The translations under genes and the position numbers were made by a program. Below, one piece after another: positions 6,621-14,575 of a stretch of DNA of 14,614 nt. Origin of the DNA: JBAWAP01 sp049589355 (GTDB taxonomy: Bacteria; Chloroflexota; Anaerolineae; VGOG01); contig JBAWAP010000364.1 in the NCBI GenBank assembly GCA_049589355.1, positions 1 to 14,614 on the forward strand, in the 5' to 3' direction. How positions within the stretch are numbered: position 1 is the stretch's first letter; each line of letters starts with the position of its first letter. Below the pieces are notes generated by a model. It made no database searches and was not told where the DNA came from. It was given only the letters and a program-made list of their open reading frames with translations.

Positions 6621-7877
6621 ATGAAAGCCATCCAACTGATCAAAAGCATCCCGCGCTATCTGCTGACGAAAGCCGTCGGCGCGATCTACCTGCCGGCTTT
6701 TTGGAGTCCCCTGGCTATGCTCCAGTACCGTGAGGTGCCTGAGCCTGCGCTCCCTGGTCCCCAGTGGGTGAAGATTAAGACTCGCTATGGCGGCATCTGC
6801 GGCAGCGATATGAGCACAGCTTTCTTGAAAGACAGTCCGGCTCTGTCGGCCTTCGTTTCCTTCCCTTTCACTCTGGGCCACGAGAACGTGGGCGTCATCG
6901 CCGAGGTCGGCGACCAGGTGAAAGGTTTCGCCCCCGGCGAGCGGGTGGTGGCAGAACCCTTGCTCCCCTGCGCCACACGCGGCATTGAGGAACTGTGTGA
7001 GTTCTGTCAGCGGGGTGAGTTCTCCCTATGCCAGAATTTCGCCGAAGGTGGCCTGGCGCCAGGCTTCGGCATTGGGTCTTGCCACGACACAGGCGGTAGC
7101 TGGAGTCCCTGCTTCGTGGCTCACCGGTCCCAACTCTTCCCCGTACCCGAGAACGTCAGCGACGAAAATGCGCTGATGGTCGAGCCTTTCTCTGTGGCCC
7201 TACATTCGGCGATTCATAACTTCCCGGATGATGACGATACCGTCTTGGTGCTGGGAGCTGGGGTCGTCGGGCTATGTATTGTGGCCGCGCTGCGGGTGTT
7301 AGGTAGCGGCGCACGAGTGGTCGTCGTGGCCAAGTACCCTTTCCAGGGGGAGATGGCTCGCAGATCCGGTGCAGATGAGGTTATCTACCTACGGGAAGGC
7401 GATTACTTTCAGGCCGTGGCCGAAGTCACGGGCGGCAAAGTGTATAAGCCGGTGCTGGGTAAAAGGGTCTTGGTAGGCGGCGCCGACCTTGTCTACGAGT
7501 GCGTGGGCAACGAAAGCAGCATTGACGATAGCCTGCGCCTGGCCCGCAGCAGCGGCACCGTGGTCCTGATGGGCCTGGCCGCCATCCCCAAACGGGTGGA
7601 CTGGACTCCCATCTGGCTGAACGAGTTGACGGTCAAAGGCAGCTACTGGTGCGGTACGGAGACTCTCCAGGGCCGGCAGGTGCGAACGTTCCAACTGGCT
7701 TTGGAGTGGATGGCCGATGGCAAGCTTGACCTGGCCCCGATGGTGACCCATCGGTTCAGGCTGGATGACTATAAGAGGGCTCTGTCTGTCACAGCCAACA
7801 AAGGCCGACACCAGGTTGTCAAGTCTGTTTTCGTGTTCGATTGCTACTCAGGCTGTCATTGCGAGCCGAAGCCCTGA
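6621..7877 (+). CDS. Zinc-dependent medium-chain alcohol dehydrogenase
   Basis: A 418-residue MDR-family oxidoreductase, presumably acting on an alcohol/aldehyde pair with NAD(P). The catalytic zinc site is visible: C60 in G-G-I-C-G-S-D, H87-E88 in L-G-H-E-N, and E188 in V-E-P. The structural zinc lobe has C117, C126, C129 and C137, with eight residues between the first two cysteines instead of the usual two. The Rossmann motif is G-A-G-V-V-G (212-217). The substrate cannot be read from the sequence. I chose ATG 6621 because the protein starts there with a normal MDR N-terminus, M-K-A-I-Q-L, close behind the candidate promoter; there is no clear Shine-Dalgarno site. The last dozen codons, including the stop, lie in or next to a dispersed-type repeat (7841-7972), so the tail after V-K-S-V-F-V-F is repeat-derived and probably not native. 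First of three same-strand redox-related genes. Confidence 0.88.
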   Translation: MKAIQLIKSIPRYLLTKAVGAIYLPAFWSPLAMLQYREVPEPALPGPQWVKIKTRYGGICGSDMSTAFLKDSPALSAFVSFPFTLGHENVGVIAEVGDQVKGFAPGERVVAEPLLPCATRGIEELCEFCQRGEFSLCQNFAEGGLAPGFGIGSCHDTGGSWSPCFVAHRSQLFPVPENVSDENALMVEPFSVALHSAIHNFPDDDDTVLVLGAGVVGLCIVAALRVLGSGARVVVVAKYPFQGEMARRSGADEVIYLREGDYFQAVAEVTGGKVYKPVLGKRVLVGGADLVYECVGNESSIDDSLRLARSSGTVVLMGLAAIPKRVDWTPIWLNELTVKGSYWCGTETLQGRQVRTFQLALEWMADGKLDLAPMVTHRFRLDDYKRALSVTANKGRHQVVKSVFVFDCYSGCHCEPKP

Positions 7878-7972
7878 GCAGAGCGAAGGGGAAGCGAAGC
7901 AATCCCCAAGCCGCAAGGTGGAGATTGCTTCGTCGCAGAAAAACGCTCCTCGCAATGACACGGCCTGAGCAA
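7841..7972. repeat. palindromic dispersed-type repeat with TGTCATTGCGAG termini
   Basis: The left arm TGTCATTGCGAG (7854-7865) is matched by the perfect inverse CTCGCAATGACA (7949-7960). Outer arms extend it: TTGC-tac-TCAGGC (7841-7853) against GCCTGA-GCAA (7963-7972). An inner perfect 10-bp pair, CGAAGCAATC (7895-7904) and GATTGCTTCG (7923-7932), forms the tip hairpin. I recall this CATTGCGAG/GAAGCAATC type as a common multicopy element in many environmental bacterial genomes. It has no coding capacity. Here it supplies the stop codon of the dehydrogenase and ends 16 bases before the Shine-Dalgarno site of the next gene, so its fold could affect expression of the downstream genes. Confidence 0.85.
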
Positions 7973-8003
7973 TTACCTCCAATTGAGGAAGGAGGAGTGT
8001 GTT

Positions 8004-9485
8004 GTGAGCATCGCATCTGAAGAATCCATAACCGTCAAACCCACGCATCCGTGGTTGCGCAAAATGCACGCGGCTTTCGTGCCAGGCCCGATGACGCCTT
8101 TGCTGGAAGAGGTGATGAATGGGCTGGAGCATCATTTCCGCCGTCTGGGGCATCAAGTCCAGACGACGCCCGACGACCGCACCGACGTCATCCTGACCAC
8201 CGCTCCCTTTGGTGAACCTTTGCACTGGCGCGAGTCCCTGGCCCTCTTCGCTCGCCGGCGCTTCAACCTAAGCCGCACTCCCACCGTCTACACTCTGGTA
8301 CAAGTGTCCCCCACGAGGTTTCAGGAGCTGCCGAATCACCTTCAGACCGTGTTGGCAAAGGAGCCACCCAACCCGGCAGACTACGATTTCCCTGGTCTGG
8401 CTCCCCAGGCTTATCGCGTCCTCTTTGAGCAAGGCCACCGTGGCGGTCCCATCCTGGCCCTGGAGCGCGTGGTGCAGGCTCAGACCAAAAGCATCCGGGT
8501 CCTTCTGGTGATCGGGGACGGCCGTCCGCTGGAGGCGTACCACTTTGACCTGGTCGGAGCCCATCCTCGCAGCGAGGCAGAGGACCTGGAATCTTTTTAC
8601 GAGGACATCGTTCTGCGCATGGTCACCACCCTCAGCACCCGCGAGGTGAACCAGCACAAAGCGGTGGCAGGCGATCCCATCCCGCGCGCGCTCTGGCACA
8701 GCCTCAGCACGCCCGCAGCCATGTGTGTGGCTGGTCAGCAACTGGGCGAACGCAGCTTTTTCACCAAGATGGTGCGCATAGCCGACCTAGTGCAGGTACC
8801 TGTTGTGTCAGAGGCGGTGGCCGAGCAATACAGTGAGGGGTGCTTTGCCACCTGGGCCCCGACGCTTAGTGCCCTCATCGCCACCGTGACGGGTAGTGCT
8901 CGCCCTGTGGACAAGGGGAGCATCACTAAAGATGACCTGGCGGTGATCGTGGGGGTGCGGTCCGACGGCCAGGGAGCCCTGGTACGTAACGTGGAAGGGA
9001 AGCGCAATGATCCTCCTTCCTCCGAAGCAGTGGAGATGATGGGCATGGACAGTGCGCTCCCCACCATTGTTCTGGGGCCAGCGTGGGATACTCCGGCTCG
9101 GGTTCCAGTGGTGCGCTCCAAACTGCACGGGCACCGGGGCATTGCTGCCTACGATCCCCACCGGGTGGAGTACGTTTCCCTGGATCCGGCGTACTACCAC
9201 TACCCGGTCTCCTGTGGCACAGATGCTCAGGCGCGGGGCATCAAAGACGCTTTTGCCCGCTCGGTGGCGTTGCAAAATCCTGAGGATCCGCACCAGGTGG
9301 TGTTCACGGTTCTGCCCGGCCACGGCGCCGTCATCGTGGAAAAGTGGGTGTCCGGAACGGCTCCTTTTCAGATTATGTGGGAATACATGGACGCTGGCTA
9401 CCTGGAGGTGGAAAATCTCATTCCGCAAGGCCCGATGGAGTATGTCCCTGGTTCAGATGGTAGGATACTGCTGCGGACGGCATAA
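8004..9485 (+). CDS. conserved-looking protein of unknown function
   Basis: A 493-residue soluble-looking protein that I cannot place in a named family. No signal peptide, long hydrophobic helix, P-loop, Rossmann glycine motif or cysteine cluster is seen. The sequence is regular and coding-like throughout, with striking segments such as Y-S-E-G-C-F-A-T-W, T-V-T-G-S-A-R-P-V, K-R-N-D-P-P-S-S-E-A-V-E-M-M, R-S-K-L-H-G-H-R-G, and Y-Y-H-Y-P-V-S-C-G-T-D near the C-terminus. His, Asp and Glu in these blocks could form a metal or active site; this is a guess. The GTG start at 8004 is chosen because AAGGAGG (7989-7995) lies 8 bases upstream, while the earlier in-frame TTG would place that site inside the gene. 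It is flanked by a dehydrogenase and an FAD oxidoreductase on the same strand, so a role in the same pathway is likely. Confidence 0.85.
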   Translation: MSIASEESITVKPTHPWLRKMHAAFVPGPMTPLLEEVMNGLEHHFRRLGHQVQTTPDDRTDVILTTAPFGEPLHWRESLALFARRRFNLSRTPTVYTLVQVSPTRFQELPNHLQTVLAKEPPNPADYDFPGLAPQAYRVLFEQGHRGGPILALERVVQAQTKSIRVLLVIGDGRPLEAYHFDLVGAHPRSEAEDLESFYEDIVLRMVTTLSTREVNQHKAVAGDPIPRALWHSLSTPAAMCVAGQQLGERSFFTKMVRIADLVQVPVVSEAVAEQYSEGCFATWAPTLSALIATVTGSARPVDKGSITKDDLAVIVGVRSDGQGALVRNVEGKRNDPPSSEAVEMMGMDSALPTIVLGPAWDTPARVPVVRSKLHGHRGIAAYDPHRVEYVSLDPAYYHYPVSCGTDAQARGIKDAFARSVALQNPEDPHQVVFTVLPGHGAVIVEKWVSGTAPFQIMWEYMDAGYLEVENLIPQGPMEYVPGSDGRILLRTA

Positions 9486-9491
9486 GAGGCA

Positions 9492-9524
9492 AGGTGCCCG
9501 TCACTTCAGAAGTGACGGGCACCT
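9492..9524. promoter_or_regulatory. strong intercistronic hairpin
   Basis: AGGTGCCCGTCACTTC (9492-9507), one base, then the exact inverse GAAGTGACGGGCACCT (9509-9524). In RNA this gives about a 14-bp perfect stem with a small loop. It begins just after the stop of the preceding gene and ends 18 bases before the next start. No U-run follows, so a simple terminator is unlikely. It may be an mRNA 3' stabiliser, a processing site, or a protein-binding palindrome. Confidence 0.8.
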
Positions 9525-9542
9525 GCGGCCGAGGAAAGAAAA

Positions 9543-11048
9543 GTGACCAAAAAATCAATCATCATCGGGGCTGGGCTGGCTGGCCTGTCCACCGGCTGCT
9601 ACGCCCAAATGAACGGCTATCAAAGCCACATCTTTGAGCACCATACCAAACCGGGTGGGGTGGCTGCGGCCTGGAAACGCCAGGGCTACCTCATTGACGG
9701 AGGCATCCATTTCCTGATGGGGCACAGGCCCGGCCAACCCATCTACGATCTGTACCGTGAGCTGGGCACCGCCCAGGCCAACCGCGTCCTCGACATGACC
9801 AACTATGGCCGCTTCCTTGACGAAGCCAGCGGGCGCAGCGTGGAGGTCACCCCGGACCTCGATCGTCTGGCGAGCGAGTTAAAAGCCTTCTCGCCGGCCG
9901 ATGCCCGGATCATTGATGACCTCATCGCCGGTGCGCGCGCCATGCAGGGTTCTCACCTGTTGTTTGAGATCGGCATGGGCAAACCACCGGAGTTGATGGG
10001 CCCGCTGGATCAGCTCAAGCAGTGGTGGGGCATGCGCCGAATGTTCAAGTACTTCACCGGCAAATATGCCAGGCCCGTCGCCGACTACGTACAGGCCGTT
10101 CATGACCCCTGGCTACGGGAGTGTATCAAGAACCTGTTCATGCCAGAGGTGCCGGTCTGGTTCATCTTCATGGTTCTGGCGCTGCTGGCGGATAGACAAA
10201 TGGGGTTGCTGGAAGGGGGATGCCTCGACTTCGTGCTGCCCATCGAGAAACACTACAAGGACCTGGGTGGGCAGGTGACGTACAAGGCCACCGTCGAGGA
10301 GATTCTTGTGGAGAACGACCGGGCTGTGGGTGTGCGCCTGGCCGATGGCAGCGAGCACCGCGCCGACGTCGTGGTCTCCGCCGCCGATGGCTACAGCACC
10401 ATCTTCAAGATGCTGGGCGGGCGCTACGTGAACAGTAAAACCGAAGAGCGGTACCGCAACTGGAAACTGATCCGTCCCACAATCATGGTCAGTTTTGGGG
10501 TGGCTCGTGAATTCACCGGCGAGCCGCCTTTGAGCATTATCATGCTGAAGCGGCCCTTCACCGTGGATAGTGAGGCGATTGGTGGCTTTTCCCTTCGCAT
10601 CTTCAACTATGGCACGAAGTTTGCCCCGCCGGGCAAAACGGTGGTTCAGGTCATGTTCGAGACGGAGTGGGGCTTCTGGAGCGAGTTGCAAAAGGACCGG
10701 CCGCGCTACAACGCCGAGAAAGAGCGGGTGGCGGCGAAGGTGCTGGAGCGGCTGGAGGCGCACTATCCTGGCATCTCGTCCCAGGTAGAGATGGCCGATG
10801 TGGCTACGCCTTACACCACCTGGCGCTACACCCGGAAACACCAAGTGGCCTACATGGGCTGGCTGCCGACGCCGGAGGTGATCATGACCCAGATACCCAG
10901 GACGCTACCCGGGCTGGCCAATTTCTACATGGCCGGGCAGTGGGTGATGCCCGGCGGTGGTGTTCCTGCCTGCCTCTATTCCGGCCAGCATGTAGTACAG
11001 CTCCTCTGCCACAAGGACGGGAGGCCGTTTTCGAAGACCTTGCCATGA
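9543..11048 (+). CDS. CrtI/phytoene-desaturase-like FAD-dependent oxidoreductase
   Basis: A 501-residue flavoprotein of the NAD(P)/FAD-dependent amine oxidase/CrtI group. The N-terminal dinucleotide fold is I-I-I-G-A-G-L-A-G-L-S-T-G (6-18, GxGxxG), followed by the E-ribose and K-P-G-G region (F-E-H-H-T-K-P-G-G, about 30-38) and D-G-G-I-H-F. The C-terminal FAD motif is F-Y-M-A-G-Q-W-V-M-P-G-G-G-V-P (461-475), followed by S-G that continues the hydrophobic helix. Relatives desaturate or isomerise polyenes, and others act on retinol or unknown lipids. No crtB, crtE or cyclase is nearby, so carotenoid synthesis is not supported. The start is GTG 9543 with GAGGA 7 bases upstream. It is the third gene of the redox group, following the strong hairpin. 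Substrate unknown. Confidence 0.87.
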   Translation: MTKKSIIIGAGLAGLSTGCYAQMNGYQSHIFEHHTKPGGVAAAWKRQGYLIDGGIHFLMGHRPGQPIYDLYRELGTAQANRVLDMTNYGRFLDEASGRSVEVTPDLDRLASELKAFSPADARIIDDLIAGARAMQGSHLLFEIGMGKPPELMGPLDQLKQWWGMRRMFKYFTGKYARPVADYVQAVHDPWLRECIKNLFMPEVPVWFIFMVLALLADRQMGLLEGGCLDFVLPIEKHYKDLGGQVTYKATVEEILVENDRAVGVRLADGSEHRADVVVSAADGYSTIFKMLGGRYVNSKTEERYRNWKLIRPTIMVSFGVAREFTGEPPLSIIMLKRPFTVDSEAIGGFSLRIFNYGTKFAPPGKTVVQVMFETEWGFWSELQKDRPRYNAEKERVAAKVLERLEAHYPGISSQVEMADVATPYTTWRYTRKHQVAYMGWLPTPEVIMTQIPRTLPGLANFYMAGQWVMPGGGVPACLYSGQHVVQLLCHKDGRPFSKTLP

Positions 11049-11244
11049 GCTGGGCGAAACGACGCTCTGATTCGATTGGCGGATGCAGTCTGCGGCCTCG
11101 TGCGAGGTGCTACGGAAGGCCAGGCAGCCATGAGAGCGTTGTTCGAGCGGGGAATACAAACAGGGGTTCTCAAGGACTTGTCTGGGAAATGAAATTCGTG
11201 GTATTGCTTGTGCCCTCGCTTTCGTTTGATTGCTGGAAGTCGCT

Positions 11245-13629
11245 ATGACCCTCATCTACCTCGGCTGCGCCTGGCTGGCAGGCATCTTCCTGGGTTCGCT
11301 CCTACCCTTGCCATCGGGATTCGTTTGGCTTCTGACCTCATTGCCCCTGGCGAGCCTTCTCCTCTGGCGAAAGGATCAGCGAGTCAGGCTGATCAGCGTC
11401 TGCTTCCTCTCCTTGCTCCTTGGCACTCTGCGCTTCAACGCCAGCATCCCTCCTCAAAGCCTCGACGAAGGCCACCTGGCTCACTACAACGGCCAAGGCT
11501 GGGTCAAGATCGAAGGCATCGTCAGCGACGAGCCCGATGTACGCGATACCTACACCAATCTACGGGTAGCGGTCGCTAGGATAGAAGTGAGTGGCCAAGG
11601 GCGCGACGTGAGAGGCACCGTGCTGGTGCGCGCTCCCCGCTATCCGGAGTACGATTACGGCGACGAGCTCGAAATCGAGGGATTGCTGGAGGCCCCGCCA
11701 GAGTTAGAGGACTTTTCCTATCGAGAGTATCTGGCTCGCCAGGGCGTCTACTCGATCTTATGGCGCTCCCAAATCACCCTCGTGGATCGTGGTCAGGGCA
11801 GCACTTCAAGACGAGCCCTCTTAGCTTTCAAGAGACGCGCCCAGAAGGTCATCGCTCTCATCCTGCACGAGCCCCAGGCCGCGTTGCTGACAGGGATACT
11901 TTTGGGGATCGAGACCGGTATTCCCGCCGACCTGATGGAAGCCTTCTCGGCCACAGGTACGGCCCACATTATCGTCATCTCAGGTTTCAACATCTCGATC
12001 ATCGCCGGGCTCTTCAGCGGCCTCAGCACACGCCTTTTCGGCAAGCGGCGGGCCATGCCCCTGGCCTTAGCCGGCATCATCGTTTACACCATCCTGGTGG
12101 GAGCTTCGGCAGCAGTGGTGCGGGCAGCGATCATGGGCTGCCTCTACGTCATCGCCACCCATTACGGCCGCCAGACCGAGGCCCTCACCTCGCTGATGGC
12201 GGCTGCCATATTGATGACCCTCCTCAATCCCCAGACCCTGTGGGACGTGGGCTTCCAGTTGTCCTTTGCCGCTACGCTGGGCTTGATTCTCTACACCCCT
12301 GTTCTGCAAAGCTGGTTTGAGAGGCTGCTATCTAAGATGCTCTCGCCCGGAACTGCCAGGCATGCTGTCGAGCTTCTGAACGAAGCTTTAGTCATCACAC
12401 TGGCGGCTCAAATCACCACTATGCCCCTCATAGTCTATCACTTCCGCCAACTATCTCTGGTCACCCTGCTCAGCAATTTTCTGGTTTTGCCTGCACAGCC
12501 AGGGGTGATGCTCTGGGGCGGCCTGGCGACCATCGCCGGCCTGGTCTGGCTGCCATTAGGCCAGGTCCTGGGCTGGATAGCCTGGCTCTTCCTGACCTAC
12601 ACCGTCCGGGCGGTCGAGATTACGGCCAGTCTCCCTTATGCTTCCCTCAACCTGGGGCACGTCAGCCCCAGCGTCGTTTGGCTCTACTACGGTTTGCTGG
12701 CCGGAGCTACTCTGGTGAGCCAACAGGAGCCTTCGCGCCTTAAGTCTCTGTGGCGCCGCCTCACTGACCACCTCTCCACCAAAGTGCTCATCGTCAGCCT
12801 GGCCATCGCCGCCGTCCTCATCTGGATCGCAGTGGCCAGCCTGCCCGACGGGAAGCTCCACGTCGTCTTCTTCGACGTCGGAGAGGGCGATGCCATCTTC
12901 GTCCAGACCCCGCGAGGCCAACAGATCCTCATTGACGGCGGACCAAGCCCCACGACTTTGATCAGTGCTTTGGGCCATAGAATGCCCTTCTGGGATCGCA
13001 GCATTGATTTAGTCATCCTCACCCACGCCGACGACGACCACATCGCCGGGTTGATCCCGGTTTTGGAGCGCTACCGCGTGGGGCAGGTCCTCGACAGCGG
13101 CTACGAGCACGATAACCCGACGTACGAGCGCTGGTTGGAGTTGATTAGCGAGAAAGAAATCCCCAGTCACCTGGCGCGTGCGGGGATGCGCATCGGGACA
13201 GGGGATGGAGTGGAGCTTATGGTTCTTCACCCTGGACCCGAGTTGATGAAATACACCGAGGCCGATGCCAACAACAATTCCGTCGTCGCTCGTTTAGGCA
13301 TAGGACAGGTCTCTTTCTTGCTCCCTGGCGACATTGAGGAGGTAGCAGAGGCAATGCTGCTCGCCTCCGGGCAAGAACTAGCCAGCACGGTGCTCAAGGT
13401 CCCTCACCACGGCGGCAACATCTCATCGAGCGCGGCCTTCTTGAACGCGGTGAATCCAGAGCTGATAGTCATCTCCGTGGGTGCTGACAACAGATTCGGC
13501 CATCCTTCACCCCAGGTGTTGGGTAGGTTAGAGGGATTGGTAGGGGAAGAGCGCATCCTGCGCACCGACGAGGATGGCACCGTCGAAGTGGTAACCGATG
13601 GGGAGAGGATTTGGATAATATCAAATTGA
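11245..13629 (+). CDS. comEC: ComEC/Rec2 DNA-internalisation channel
   Basis: A 794-residue membrane protein that passes single-stranded DNA into the cytoplasm during natural transformation. Order of parts: two hydrophobic N-terminal segments (about 2-65), a soluble DUF4131-like β domain (80-185), the multi-span Competence channel (about 205-530) with its hallmark G-I-L-L-G-I...F-S-A-T-G-T-A-H-I-I-V-I-S-G-F-N (217-249), and a C-terminal metallo-β-lactamase-like domain. That last domain has F-D-V-G-E-G-D-A (543-550), T-H-A-D-D-D-H (593-599), P-G-D (694-696) and H-H-G-G (721-724), so its metal site looks intact; in some species it degrades the non-transported strand. I start it at ATG 11245 (GGAAG 5 bases upstream); TTG 11230 would add five residues. 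About 196 bases separate it from the previous gene, with no clear promoter. No comEA or other competence gene is near. Confidence 0.93.
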   Translation: MTLIYLGCAWLAGIFLGSLLPLPSGFVWLLTSLPLASLLLWRKDQRVRLISVCFLSLLLGTLRFNASIPPQSLDEGHLAHYNGQGWVKIEGIVSDEPDVRDTYTNLRVAVARIEVSGQGRDVRGTVLVRAPRYPEYDYGDELEIEGLLEAPPELEDFSYREYLARQGVYSILWRSQITLVDRGQGSTSRRALLAFKRRAQKVIALILHEPQAALLTGILLGIETGIPADLMEAFSATGTAHIIVISGFNISIIAGLFSGLSTRLFGKRRAMPLALAGIIVYTILVGASAAVVRAAIMGCLYVIATHYGRQTEALTSLMAAAILMTLLNPQTLWDVGFQLSFAATLGLILYTPVLQSWFERLLSKMLSPGTARHAVELLNEALVITLAAQITTMPLIVYHFRQLSLVTLLSNFLVLPAQPGVMLWGGLATIAGLVWLPLGQVLGWIAWLFLTYTVRAVEITASLPYASLNLGHVSPSVVWLYYGLLAGATLVSQQEPSRLKSLWRRLTDHLSTKVLIVSLAIAAVLIWIAVASLPDGKLHVVFFDVGEGDAIFVQTPRGQQILIDGGPSPTTLISALGHRMPFWDRSIDLVILTHADDDHIAGLIPVLERYRVGQVLDSGYEHDNPTYERWLELISEKEIPSHLARAGMRIGTGDGVELMVLHPGPELMKYTEADANNNSVVARLGIGQVSFLLPGDIEEVAEAMLLASGQELASTVLKVPHHGGNISSSAAFLNAVNPELIVISVGADNRFGHPSPQVLGRLEGLVGEERILRTDEDGTVEVVTDGERIWIISN

Positions 13630-13646
13630 CCCGTTTGGCACACAGC

Positions 13647-13681
13647 AAAAAAGCCACCATGCGGTTGACGCAGGTGGCTTT
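13647..13681 (-). terminator. intrinsic terminator for the leftward secreted-protein gene
   Basis: AAGCCACC (13651-13658) pairs with GGTGGCTT (13673-13680), extended inside by TGCG/CGCA with one bulged A. On the minus strand the stem is followed by six T residues (A-run 13647-13652 on plus), so it ends leftward transcription about 110 bases after the stop at 13791. On the plus strand only TTT follows, so it may also act weakly for comEC. Confidence 0.7.
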
Positions 13682-13790
13682 GCTAACGAGGGCGCTCCAG
13701 GTGGACAACGACCAGCCCGTGGCCACAGCAGCCCCAGCGAGTTCGCTGAGACTAGGGCAGTGTTGGGTTGACGATCACGGTGAGCCAGCG

Positions 13791-14309
13791 CTATCGGCTG
13801 GCACTCCAGGTGCCGTTGGCGCTACATGTACCACGGGTTACGCTCCAGGTGCCATCAGACGTTGTGGCTGAGGTAAAATCGCCGGCATAGGTAAAGGTGG
13901 CGAGCTGCGGGTAATACTGACTGAACTGGCCGAAGAAGTGGCCAGTCGCGTCGATGTCTACACATAGGGCGTGGTGCCACAAGGCGTAGCCACAGGCACC
14001 TGGGTAGTCCCAGGTCTTTTCGAAGTGGCACACTTGTCTGCCATCGGCCGAGACCGTGAAGCTAACACCTTCTCCACTCCAAGGCGTACCTGACGTGGGT
14101 GTGGGCGTGGGCGTTGGTGTGGGCGTGGGCGTTACTGTCGGTGTCAGCGTCGGTTCCTTTGCAACAAGAGGTAAATAGTTGAAAACCATGGGGGTGATCG
14201 TTACCTGCGAGACTGGTTGAGCGTCTATTGGCCCAGAAGCGAACAAAGACAGCATCAGCAGAAACAAGATCACCCCTATGGTTGCTAGTACAGAAACCGT
14301 GTGTTTCAT
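13791..14309 (-). CDS. small secreted protein with Thr-Pro linker
   Basis: A 172-residue exported protein. The start ATG 14309 has AAGGAGG 9 bases upstream; an upstream in-frame ATG at 14360 lacks this support. The N-terminus is a classical signal peptide (M-K-H-T, then a hydrophobic core at about 6-25, with likely cleavage near A30-Q31). Next comes V-F-N-Y-L-P-L-V-A-K (42-51), a motif common before linkers in Chloroflexota surface proteins as I recall, and a Thr-Pro linker (54-72). The C-terminal domain (about 75-172) is rich in Thr, Ser, Trp and Tyr and has four cysteines (C94, C106, C116, C162), enough for two disulfides; it looks like a β-rich extracellular domain. No lipobox or sortase signal is seen. 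I cannot assign a function. A terminator follows at 13647-13681. Confidence 0.8.
   Translation of the reverse strand: MKHTVSVLATIGVILFLLMLSLFASGPIDAQPVSQVTITPMVFNYLPLVAKEPTLTPTVTPTPTPTPTPTPTSGTPWSGEGVSFTVSADGRQVCHFEKTWDYPGACGYALWHHALCVDIDATGHFFGQFSQYYPQLATFTYAGDFTSATTSDGTWSVTRGTCSANGTWSASR
14095..14131. repeat. 6-bp tandem repeat encoding the Thr-Pro linker
   Basis: Five to six copies of a GTGGGC/GTGGGT-like unit on the plus strand encode the alternating Thr-Pro residues on the minus strand. GGG runs at 14097, 14103, 14109, 14121 and 14127 with short loops fit a G-quadruplex pattern on the template strand of the gene. Copy number may vary in frame. Confidence 0.75.
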
Positions 14310-14538
14310 TACAATTTGCCTCCTTTTCTTACTGTGGCTGCTATTGCACACCACTTCCAAACTTAACTAGGTGCTTTGTTACAAGCGCAAATTCAAACGC
14401 ATCTACTAACCTTGATTCTACTCTTCTACAGATGCACCTCCTTTCAACACGAAATTGCCCAGCGGATTGCAACTCCGAGCCTCCGAGCCAAATCCCACTG
14501 GGTAACACGAGTCTATGCCCCGTCATCTTTAGAAATAC

Positions 14539-14575
14539 AAAAGCCGCCCCCGACTTGCCCAGGAAGCGGCTTTGT
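14539..14575 (-). terminator. terminator-like hairpin for a leftward gene beyond the right edge
   Basis: AAAGCCGC (14540-14547; the plus strand has one extra A) pairs with GCGGCTTT (14566-14573) around an 18-base loop. On the minus strand the stem runs into TTTTGTATTT. It resembles the terminator at 13647-13681 in layout. Just upstream on the minus strand, one frame reading P-E-W-P-R-R-R-R-R-E-L-stop (stop at 14579-14577) enters from the right edge and could be the tail of the terminated gene, but this is too short to call. Confidence 0.5.

Noticed and set aside
10113..10844. 243-codon minus-strand open frame
   Set aside because: Shadow of the FAD oxidoreductase in a GC-rich region; His/Gln/Val-rich composition without family motifs.
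11092..11110. CCTCG-tg-CGAGG hairpin after the FAD oxidoreductase as terminator
   Set aside because: Stem of five pairs with no T-run; not enough to support termination.
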